A stretch of DNA of 6,914 nt from an uncultured Solobacterium sp. (GTDB taxonomy: Bacteria; Bacillota_I; Bacilli_A; Erysipelotrichales; Erysipelotrichaceae). Each line of letters opens with the position of its first letter. Positions within the stretch are counted from its first letter, which is position 1. Below, piece after piece: positions 1 to 6,049 of this stretch. The DNA lies in the NCBI GenBank assembly GCA_905235315.1, contig CAJOLG010000094.1, positions 1 to 6,914 on the forward strand, in the 5' to 3' direction. The notes under the pieces were generated by a model, which worked only from the letters and a program-made list of their open reading frames with translations, was not told the DNA's origin and made no database searches. The position numbers were made by a program, and so were the translations under genes.

Positions 1-1
1 A

Positions 2-1891
2 GACAATGCACTTCTGCTGGTCATACCATGTGCGCTTCTGCTTTATTTTCCTTCCTATCATCTGACGGTTCTTGTACTGGGCGCTTCCTTTTACTTTGTG
101 TCCGTAAAGGATGCAAGTGTAATTCCGGCCGTATGCATTCTCTTCTTATTTTTGCTTCCGCTGCCGGAAACAGATCCTTCGATGAAAGAGGGATATGTCC
201 GTGAGGTGAAGGAAAACTATGTTATCGCCGAGTATCATCACTCCCGGATCATTGTCTACACAAAGGAGATGCCGGTATATGATTCTCTGATCCGATTTGA
301 CGGGAACCCGGAGGCCATCCGTGAAACGAACGGGTTCTTCCGCTTTCCGTTTGCGCAGTACAGCAGACTGAAGGGAATCACCTGTACGGTTTCTCCGGAT
401 TCGGTTGTGGAACTGCAGGCGTCGCATTCCCTCCGTGGATTCCTGATGAAACGGATCCGAACCTTTGACCCGGAGACATCTGCCTGTCTGATGCAGGTCC
501 TGTTTCGGGTGTCTTCTTCGGATGATGCGTTCTCCGGACTGTTTCAGGACCGGGGGATTTCGCTTGCGGGAGTCTTTGCCCTGTTTGACATCCTGCTGAA
601 CTACCTTTGTTATGAATCCGATCGAAAACGGTTCCGGTTTATTCTTACCGTTGCACTTGGGCTCTTTTATCATTGGACGTTTCTTCTTGCGCTTCGGCTG
701 CTGAGAGGGATTCTTTCGGCGGCTGGGATAAACGGAAAGACACAGAGCGGGATTGCATTTCTCATCAGTCTTCGTCTGTTTCCGTATGCCGTATATTCGG
801 CGTCCTTTCTGATGCCGTTGATATTCACGCTTGCGGAAAACGGCAGGAAGAATACGCTTAGCAGTTTTTTCTTCGGAATGCACGCAACCTCCGCTGTATT
901 TCATACGGTCAATCCGCTCGAACTTTTATTGTTCCGCCGACTGCTTCCGCTTTCCGGGTTCTGCTGGCTCTGCGGACTTATCGAGGCATTGATTAAGATT
1001 CCGCTTCATGGTCTGATTTTATGGATCGACCGGATGTATGCGTTCATTCTGTTATTTGCATTGCCCGGAAGTATGATCGGTGCCGGGCTTCCGTTTTATT
1101 TATTACTGCAGTGGTCGGTGCATAAGAACCGATACCGCAGCTATCTTGCGGCAGGAATCTTTCTGGTATTTCAGGGATTCGGACTGTTTCACCCATTTGC
1201 GGAAGTTTCCTTTATCAATGTCGGACAGGGGGATTCGATTCTTGTGCGGTCGCCGTTAAGAACCGGAGACGTCCTGATCGATACCGGAAAGCCATCCCAG
1301 AAAAACAACGTATATACCTTTCTGAACGCAAAAGGGATCCGGCGGCTTGATACACTGGTGATAACACACGCGGATAATGATCACGCCGGAAATCAGGAGG
1401 CGGTTACGGAAGATTACCGGCCCGCTCAGGTGATTACAGAACATCAGGAATCCTTTACCGCAGGAAGGATACGGTTTCTCGATCTGAATGAACTCTCGAA
1501 TGAAGATGAAAATGAGAGCTCCATCGTGACCGCATTCCGGCTTAATGGCCTGGAGATTCTTCTGATGGGCGACAGCTCCGCAAAAACGGAAGCACAGATT
1601 ATCCGGAAGTATCCGGATCTTTCGTGCAATATTCTGAAACTTTCGCATCACGGCAGTAATACCGGAAGCAGTGAACGCTTTCTGGATACGGTCCGGCCGG
1701 ACCTTGCGGTTGTGTCAAGCGGCAGCTATTCCATCTATCATCATCCCAGTCCCGATGTCGTGGAACGGCTGTATAACCGCCGCATTCCGTATTTGGATAC
1801 GAAAGAGGAAGGGGATATCACCGTTCTCTGTTTTCCGGGAGTGAATCTGCTTTTAACAGCCTCCGGAAAGATTGCTATAATACGTGTGTGA
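2..1891 (+). CDS. comEC: ComEC/Rec2-type DNA-uptake channel protein, 5' end cut by window
   Basis: ComEC forms the inner-membrane channel that brings single-stranded DNA into the cytoplasm during natural transformation. The frame is open from base 2, giving at least 629 residues. The GTG at 98 is internal, because the hydrophobic stretch before it belongs to the N-terminal membrane segments, so only a short N-terminus is probably missing. Seen in order (numbered from base 2): membrane segments to about residue 55; a soluble OB/DUF4131-like region, about 60-145; a hydrophobic multi-pass competence domain, about 175-400; and a metallo-beta-lactamase-like C-terminal domain from about 402. That domain keeps VGQGDS (407-412), the metal motif HADNDHAG (H456), MGD (D524) and SHHGS (548-552), so its predicted nuclease site looks intact. 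C128 and C162 could form a disulfide like the one reported in Bacillus ComEC, which is speculative. The stop overlaps the holA start. The total is somewhat shorter than the approximately 776-residue Bacillus protein. Identification is secure; whether the cell is transformable cannot be seen. Confidence 0.93.
   Translation, partial: DNALLLVIPCALLLYFPSYHLTVLVLGASFYFVSVKDASVIPAVCILFLFLLPLPETDPSMKEGYVREVKENYVIAEYHHSRIIVYTKEMPVYDSLIRFDGNPEAIRETNGFFRFPFAQYSRLKGITCTVSPDSVVELQASHSLRGFLMKRIRTFDPETSACLMQVLFRVSSSDDAFSGLFQDRGISLAGVFALFDILLNYLCYESDRKRFRFILTVALGLFYHWTFLLALRLLRGILSAAGINGKTQSGIAFLISLRLFPYAVYSASFLMPLIFTLAENGRKNTLSSFFFGMHATSAVFHTVNPLELLLFRRLLPLSGFCWLCGLIEALIKIPLHGLILWIDRMYAFILLFALPGSMIGAGLPFYLLLQWSVHKNRYRSYLAAGIFLVFQGFGLFHPFAEVSFINVGQGDSILVRSPLRTGDVLIDTGKPSQKNNVYTFLNAKGIRRLDTLVITHADNDHAGNQEAVTEDYRPAQVITEHQESFTAGRIRFLDLNELSNEDENESSIVTAFRLNGLEILLMGDSSAKTEAQIIRKYPDLSCNILKLSHHGSNTGSSERFLDTVRPDLAVVSSGSYSIYHHPSPDVVERLYNRRIPYLDTKEEGDITVLCFPGVNLLLTASGKIAIIRV
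1853..1881 (+). promoter_or_regulatory. Putative extended -10 sigma-A promoter inside comEC, driving holA
   Basis: TTAACA (1853-1858, five of six consensus bases) is followed by exactly 17 nt and then TATAAT (1876-1881, six of six). A TG sits one base before the -10 hexamer (1873-1874), making an extended -10 element. Transcription would be expected to begin about seven bases downstream, near 1888, which is the first base of the holA GTG start. The element lies wholly within comEC codons, so it could be a chance match, but the combined hexamers, spacing and TG are unusually good. It would let holA and the genes after it be expressed independently of comEC. Confidence 0.55.
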
Positions 1892-2898
1892 TCATTCTTC
1901 TGGAAGGAAAAGAGAGTTATCAGCTGAATACAAAAAAGCAGCAGCTCGTCAAAGAGTCTAAGGCAGAGGGCGAGAACATTGTCGTACTTGACGGCAGTTC
2001 CCGCACTTCTTTTTCAATGGAAGCGACTCTGAATCTCTGCGCAACGATCTCATTATTCGGTGACCGCAGAGTGGTGCTGGTTTCCAATCCGTATTTTCTG
2101 AAGTCCGGTTCCGGCGGCAGCGCCTCAGCATCCAAAAAGACATCACGCAAAAAGGGCGGCGGAAGCGCTGAGCTACTTGAAACATACTGTTCGGCCCCGA
2201 ACCCGGATACGGACCTCATCTTTGTGTGTGACGGATTTCTCTGCGACAAGCGGACGAAGGAATATAAAATACTGTCTTCCTATGCGGGGAAGACGGTGCG
2301 GATCATTACGTTTTCCAATCCAAGTCCCTGGGAACTGGAAAAACTGATCGACCGGGAGCTCAATCTGAGAAACTATGTGCTTACGCCGGACGCAAAAGCC
2401 GAACTGAAACTGCGGATTTCTGACAGCGCTACTGAGTTTTACAGAACTCTGGATAAAATGGAACTCTACGGCGGAACACGGTTTGACCGCAAGGCCATTG
2501 CCGGGATTGTCAGTTTCAATGCGGAAGTGAATGTCTGGAAACTTTCGGATGCGTTTGTAAAGGGGAATGCCGCAAAGACGATGGAATCCTTCTTTGAACT
2601 GCGGGAGCACGCATCCATGGATGTTTATGGAATTATCCCGACGCTGAGTTACCGCCTGAAACGTCTGTATTGTGTAAAGTCCTGTGAGGAAGCGGGACTG
2701 CCGTTCAGTGAGATCCGGGCAAAGACCGGACAGGGATACCCGGAAAAGGATCTTGAAAGCTGCGGAGGACACAGTGCCCGATGGTTTTTGAGACGTCTTT
2801 CCGAACTGGCGGATCTCGATCAGGGTATGAAAACCGGACGCATTGACGGTATGACCGGCCTTGAACTGTTTCTGCTGAGGAATCTTCCCCATGAATGA
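1888..2898 (+). CDS. holA: DNA polymerase III subunit delta
   Basis: HolA is the clamp-loader wrench subunit: it opens the DnaN sliding clamp so that it can be loaded at primed sites by the DnaX/HolB complex in the cytoplasm. The 336-residue product matches the family's usual length (about 340). It begins MIILLEGKESY, typical of the delta N-terminus, and has the RRVVLVSNPYF segment at residues 60-70 and the C-terminal MKTGRIDGMTGLELFLLRNL block from residue 314. As expected for delta, there is no P-loop. The GTG start overlaps the comEC TGA as GTGA and is fixed by family alignment; the previous in-frame codons offer no alternative start. No convincing Shine-Dalgarno lies at normal distance: the nearest purine run, GGAAAG at 1864-1869, is 18 nt away. 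Translation therefore depends on coupling to comEC or on a leaderless mRNA. Residues 72-94 are a Ser/Gly/Lys-rich insertion in domain I. The comEC-holA order is common in Bacillota. Confidence 0.95.
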   Translation: MIILLEGKESYQLNTKKQQLVKESKAEGENIVVLDGSSRTSFSMEATLNLCATISLFGDRRVVLVSNPYFLKSGSGGSASASKKTSRKKGGGSAELLETYCSAPNPDTDLIFVCDGFLCDKRTKEYKILSSYAGKTVRIITFSNPSPWELEKLIDRELNLRNYVLTPDAKAELKLRISDSATEFYRTLDKMELYGGTRFDRKAIAGIVSFNAEVNVWKLSDAFVKGNAAKTMESFFELREHASMDVYGIIPTLSYRLKRLYCVKSCEEAGLPFSEIRAKTGQGYPEKDLESCGGHSARWFLRRLSELADLDQGMKTGRIDGMTGLELFLLRNLPHE

Positions 2899-3379
2899 AT
2901 ACGTCCGCGTGCATCACACGCTTGATCCGGTTTATGACAGACGGTCGGAAATTCTGATTCTGGGATCATTTCCGTCGGTTGTTTCGAGAGAGAAACATTT
3001 TTATTATGCAAATTCAACCAATCGTTTCTGGCCTGTTATGGAATGCCTGTTCAACGAAACGATTGCCGACCGCAGGGAATTCTGTCTGCGGCATCATATT
3101 GCGCTCTGGGATGTGATTGAAAGCTGTACCATTGCCGGATCCTCCGACAGCACGATCCGGGATGTGACCGCAAATGATATCGAGCACCTGATTCAGAATT
3201 CTTCGGTTCATACGGTGTTTACCACCGGTGCGAAAGCGGCCGCATTATACCGGAAGTATGTCAATGCTTCGCTTCCTGCGGTTCCGCTTCCGTCCACATC
3301 CGCTGCCAATGCGAATATGCGGCTGGATGATCTTGTTAAGGAGTATCGCTGTGTTAAAGAAGCCCTTGAAAAAAATTGA
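2891..3379 (+). CDS. DNA-deoxyinosine (hypoxanthine-DNA) glycosylase, UDG superfamily family 6 type
   Basis: This enzyme is predicted to excise hypoxanthine, the product of adenine deamination, from DNA and so start base excision repair. The 162-residue protein has the hallmarks of the HDG group: GSFPS at residues 25-29, a following Ser (S32), YYANSTNRFW at 38-47, HHIALWDV at 68-75, GSSDSTIRDV at 83-92, and the C-terminal LPSTSAAN at 133-140. In this family an asparagine in the YY..N..NRFW segment is thought to matter for catalysis; N41 and N44 are the candidates. The last motif reads STSAAN where STSPAN is more usual. The ATG overlaps the holA stop by 8 nt, with TGAGGA (2876-2881) nine bases upstream as ribosome binding site. 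No signal peptide or membrane segment is present. Family assignment is strong; exact substrate preference (hypoxanthine, uracil or xanthine) is inferred from the family only. Confidence 0.88.
   Translation: MNEYVRVHHTLDPVYDRRSEILILGSFPSVVSREKHFYYANSTNRFWPVMECLFNETIADRREFCLRHHIALWDVIESCTIAGSSDSTIRDVTANDIEHLIQNSSVHTVFTTGAKAAALYRKYVNASLPAVPLPSTSAANANMRLDDLVKEYRCVKEALEKN
3338..3343 (+). promoter_or_regulatory. Ribosome binding site that sets the start of the U32 gene
   Basis: A perfect AAGGAG lies inside the 3' end of the glycosylase gene, seven bases before the GTG at 3351. It decides the U32 start. A longer reading from 3228 would add 41 residues of arginine-rich sequence that is only the glycosylase gene read in another frame. 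Confidence 0.85.
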
Positions 3380-5513
3380 ACTGCTCTCGCCGGCCGGGAA
3401 TCCGGAAGCTCTGATCGCTGCGGTGCAGGGCGGGTGTGATGCGGTATATCTCGGTATCCGCAATTTCAGTGCGCGGGCATTTGCGGGGAATTTTGATCAT
3501 GATGAATTTAAAGAAGCGGTCCGTTACTGTCATGTCCGGGGTGTAAAAGTGTATGTGACCATGAATACGCTTCTGTTTGAGGATGAGATCGATAATGCGA
3601 TGAAAGAGGCGGAGTTTCTGTACGAGAATGACGCAGACGCACTTCTGATTCAGGATTTCGGTCTGTTTCACCGGATCCGTACGGAGTTCCCGGATTTTGA
3701 AGTTCACTGCAGCACACAGATGCATATTCATAATGCGGATGGCTGCCGCGTAATGAAAGAATGCGGTGCTTCCCGCGCAGTTCTTGCGCGGGAAACCCCG
3801 ATCGAAGTAATCCGGGAATGCGCTGAAACCGGAATCGAAACCGAAGTATTTGCGTATGGCGCATTGTGTGTCTCCTACAGCGGTCAGTGTCTGATGAGCG
3901 AAGCCGTCAAGAACCGGTCGGGAAACCGCGGCGTATGCGCCCAGATGTGCCGCCTGCGTTTTTACGAAAATGACGGGGAAGTCCGCTGTCCTTCCGCGGA
4001 AGGGGAGTATGCGCTTGCGATGAAAGATCTGAATCTCATCAACGATATTCCCGAATTGATTGAAGCCGGAGTCAGCAGTCTTAAAATCGAAGGCCGGATG
4101 AAGCGCAAGGAATACGTATATCTCGTTACCAGAACGTTCCGTGAAGCAATTGATGCGTATTATGCGGGAACCCGTTACCGAATCTCCGGGCAGCGGCAGA
4201 AGGAACTTGAACTGCTGTTTAATCGGGGATTTACGCGCGGACATGCGTTCCATGATTCCCAGAACGAGCGCATGACCCGTTTCCGCCCGAACCATATGGG
4301 AGTACCCATCGGTACGGTTGTTTCCTTCCGAAACAATAAAGTTACGGTGGATCTCAGCGAGCCGCTGTACCAGCATGATGGCCTGCGCATACTGAATTCC
4401 CCGGCTGATACCGGCTTAACGGCAGTACGGATCGAGAAAAACGGAAAACTGGTCAATGAAGCAGGACGGGGAGACCGCGTTGTATTGGACTGTGCTTCCA
4501 AACCGCATCCGAAAAAGGGGCAGATCCTGCTGAAAACAACCGACCGGAAGCTTCAGGAAGATCTTGACCGTTCCATTGACAGGGAGGAACGGCGTGTTCC
4601 CGTAACGGTGCATTTTGAGGCAAGGGTATCGCAGCCGCTGCTTCTGACTGCGGAAGATCAGGACGGAAATCGGGCACGTGTTGAGAGTCCGCAGGTGCTT
4701 GAACCTGCGAAGAACGCGCCGATCACTAACGAACGGATCAAAGAGATTCTTATGAAAACAGGGGAAGAACCATATGATCCTGCTGTGATTTGCGATGGAC
4801 TCGACGAAGTATTCCTTCCGGTATCGGTCTTAAATGAAACACGGCGCAGCCTGTACAGCACATTGTCTGACGCCCGGGCAGTAACCCATGAACGAATGGG
4901 GCGGCATCCGTATCAATTTTATGTTGAACCAAAAGAGTGTACGTTTCCCCGCATCCTCATTGACGGGGATGAATCCCAATCCGATTTGTATTTCAAACTG
5001 CCCGTTGTTTCGGAGACCGGATGTGATAGTATTTTACGGGACAGAGTGATACTGAGTGAACCAGGGAATCTGTCACTGCATAACGTGCATGCGGTAGCCG
5101 GCATGACATTGAATATTACAAATTCCTATTCTGCCGCATGGTTTCTGTCGCGGCCGGAAATCGAGGGCCTGATTCTTTCCTCTGAAGCCGACAGCCGCAG
5201 AATCCAATCGCTTCGCGATGCATTTATCGGAAGGTACGGGTTTGAACCGATGTTTTACCAGCTCGTTTACGGGCGCAGGACTCTGATGTGGATCAAGGAC
5301 TATCATCTGACGCATCCTTATCTTGAGGATCTGCAGAAAACCCTGTATCCGGTCATTGACCGAGGAACGGTAACGGAAGTTCTTGAGCCGGAGCCTTATG
5401 TCAGTGAGAACAGTACCTGCAGGGGAAGCTATATCATTCTGACCACAGAGGATAGAAATCAATCTGAAGCAATCAAGGAGGAAGCTTATGAAGAAATTTC
5501 TGGAAGAGTTTAA
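3351..5513 (+). CDS. Peptidase U32 family protein with DUF3656 region (RlhA/YrrO-like)
   Basis: The 720-residue protein starts KKIELLSPAGNPEAL, the standard U32 N-terminus, followed by DAVYLG and the TIM-barrel-like U32 core, about residues 5-330. Residues 165-183 (EVFAYGALCVSYSGQCLMS) fit the classic U32 signature exactly. Cysteines C173, C180, C196 and C200 lie in and just after it, the kind of cluster that binds iron-sulfur in characterised U32 proteins. A DUF3656 region covers about 407-505, ending in the LPVSVLNETRRSLY segment. The remaining C-terminal part, including LVYGRRTLM, resembles the tail of long U32 proteins. Despite the family name, studied members mostly act in RNA hydroxylation: RlhA makes 5-hydroxycytidine in 23S rRNA and TrhP acts on tRNA. 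A similar RNA role is inferred here; a protease role is not excluded. The GTG start at 3351 is set by AAGGAG at 3338-3343 and lies 29 nt inside the glycosylase gene. Confidence 0.9.
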   Translation: MLKKPLKKIELLSPAGNPEALIAAVQGGCDAVYLGIRNFSARAFAGNFDHDEFKEAVRYCHVRGVKVYVTMNTLLFEDEIDNAMKEAEFLYENDADALLIQDFGLFHRIRTEFPDFEVHCSTQMHIHNADGCRVMKECGASRAVLARETPIEVIRECAETGIETEVFAYGALCVSYSGQCLMSEAVKNRSGNRGVCAQMCRLRFYENDGEVRCPSAEGEYALAMKDLNLINDIPELIEAGVSSLKIEGRMKRKEYVYLVTRTFREAIDAYYAGTRYRISGQRQKELELLFNRGFTRGHAFHDSQNERMTRFRPNHMGVPIGTVVSFRNNKVTVDLSEPLYQHDGLRILNSPADTGLTAVRIEKNGKLVNEAGRGDRVVLDCASKPHPKKGQILLKTTDRKLQEDLDRSIDREERRVPVTVHFEARVSQPLLLTAEDQDGNRARVESPQVLEPAKNAPITNERIKEILMKTGEEPYDPAVICDGLDEVFLPVSVLNETRRSLYSTLSDARAVTHERMGRHPYQFYVEPKECTFPRILIDGDESQSDLYFKLPVVSETGCDSILRDRVILSEPGNLSLHNVHAVAGMTLNITNSYSAAWFLSRPEIEGLILSSEADSRRIQSLRDAFIGRYGFEPMFYQLVYGRRTLMWIKDYHLTHPYLEDLQKTLYPVIDRGTVTEVLEPEPYVSENSTCRGSYIILTTEDRNQSEAIKEEAYEEISGRV
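3770..3794 (+). repeat. Perfect 10-bp inverted repeat (hairpin) inside the U32 gene
   Basis: TTCCCGCGCA (3770-3779) and its exact reverse complement TGCGCGGGAA (3785-3794) flank a 5-base loop, GTTCT. The stem has seven G:C pairs out of ten. No T-run follows, so it is not an intrinsic terminator. It encodes SRAVLARE, a part of the protein that is conserved in the family, so the symmetry may be accidental. Confidence 0.6.
5475..5481 (+). promoter_or_regulatory. Strong ribosome binding site for mscL
   Basis: AAGGAGG sits six bases before the mscL ATG and lies entirely within the last codons of the U32 gene. It is among the strongest Shine-Dalgarno sequences in the window, suggesting that mscL is translated by fresh initiation rather than only by coupling. 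Confidence 0.85.
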
Positions 5514-5931
5514 GGCTTTTGCGCTGAAAGGGAACGTGATGGATATGGCAATCGGCGTTATCGTCGGTGCATCATTCGGCAACATCGTCACTTCCCTGAC
5601 TGACAATTTTATCAATCCGCTGATTCAGGTACTCACCGGCGGTGCCGGAGAAGACGGCGTCAGTATCGGCGGCTCGTTCAAGATTGCGGGAGTCAGCTTC
5701 AATTACGGCGCATTCCTTTCCGATGTAATCAATTTCCTGATCATGGCCTTTATTCTGTTCTGCATTCTCAAAGCGGTAAACAAGGCTATGAGCCTCGGCA
5801 GTAAGGAAGAGGAAGAAAAACCTGCCGAAGATCCGGCAGATGTCAAACTGCTGAAAGAACTTGTCGCCATCGCAAAAGAGCAGAATCCGGAAGCTGCCAA
5901 AGCGGCGGAAGAGAAACTCGCAGGCGAATAA
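5488..5931 (+). CDS. mscL: Large-conductance mechanosensitive channel MscL
   Basis: MscL is the emergency release valve of the cytoplasmic membrane. It opens under high membrane tension in hypo-osmotic shock and lets small solutes out. The 147-residue product has the family plan: an amphipathic N-terminal helix (KKFLEEFKAFALKGN), TM1 at about residues 16-45 with the DMAIGVIVGASFGNIV pore-lining run, an extracytoplasmic loop at about 46-74, TM2 at about 75-100 (FLSDVINFLIMAFILF), and a charged cytoplasmic tail with the usual LLKEL..I..EQN bundle helix. The tail carries a very acidic linker (KEEEEKPAEDP, 105-115) and an Ala/Glu-rich end. Length is normal for the family (about 130-150). The ATG lies 26 nt inside the U32 gene behind AAGGAGG. 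It is the last gene of the operon, followed by an intrinsic terminator. Confidence 0.97.
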   Translation: MKKFLEEFKAFALKGNVMDMAIGVIVGASFGNIVTSLTDNFINPLIQVLTGGAGEDGVSIGGSFKIAGVSFNYGAFLSDVINFLIMAFILFCILKAVNKAMSLGSKEEEEKPAEDPADVKLLKELVAIAKEQNPEAAKAAEEKLAGE

Positions 5932-5957
5932 GACTGCACATTTTTCATGACATTTTC

Positions 5958-5981
5958 AAACGCCTTTCAAAAGGCGTTTTT
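5958..5981 (+). terminator. Rho-independent terminator after mscL
   Basis: AAACGCCTT pairs perfectly with AAGGCGTTT around a TCAA loop. The second arm ends in a run of five T (5977-5981) followed by more pyrimidine-rich sequence. It lies 26 nt after the mscL stop and separates the comEC-mscL operon from smc. Confidence 0.92.
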
Positions 5982-5995
5982 CCTTTCTCTTTCGG

Positions 5996-6024
5996 TTCAT
6001 AATACAGTCCCTTTTTGTTATAAT
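5996..6024 (+). promoter_or_regulatory. Predicted sigma-A promoter for smc
   Basis: TATAAT (6019-6024) is a perfect -10 hexamer with a TG one base upstream (6016-6017), making it an extended -10 element. TTCATA (5996-6001) sits 17 nt away as a weak -35, matching TTGACA at four of six positions. Start of transcription is expected near 6030-6032, giving a leader of about 20 nt that contains the smc ribosome binding site. Its place just after the terminator supports it. Confidence 0.78.
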
Positions 6025-6037
6025 AGGTTCGGTTTTT

Positions 6038-6043
6038 AAGGAG
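6038..6043 (+). promoter_or_regulatory. Ribosome binding site of smc
   Basis: AAGGAG lies six bases before the ATG at 6050 and selects it. An earlier ATG at 6045 is only one base from this site and is followed at once by TAA, so it is not a usable start. Confidence 0.85.
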
Positions 6044-6049
6044 AATGTA

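Noticed and set aside
98..100. GTG as the true comEC start
   Set aside because: The frame is open back to base 2 and encodes hydrophobic membrane sequence typical of the ComEC N-terminus, so the gene begins outside the window.
146..904. 252-codon open frame on the - strand opposite comEC
   Set aside because: Basic, low-complexity product with no recognisable domain, wholly opposite a clear ComEC gene; it is a shadow of codon bias.
2173..2892. 239-codon open frame on the - strand opposite holA
   Set aside because: No recognisable motif and exactly antisense to a secure gene.
3228..3350. 41-residue N-terminal extension of the U32 protein
   Set aside because: Arginine-rich out-of-frame reading of the glycosylase gene; family alignment and the AAGGAG at 3338-3343 place the start at 3351.
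3354..4376. 340-codon open frame on the - strand opposite the U32 gene
   Set aside because: Long, but its product has no family resemblance and the + strand carries the exact U32 signature across the same bases.
5020..5036. AT-rich GATAGTATTTTA inside the U32 gene as a promoter for mscL
   Set aside because: Poor -10 match, no supporting -35 at proper distance, and more than 450 nt from mscL.
5932..5957. Small RNA or peptide gene between mscL and its terminator
   Set aside because: Only 26 nt, with no start codon plus ribosome binding site and no structure beyond the terminator.
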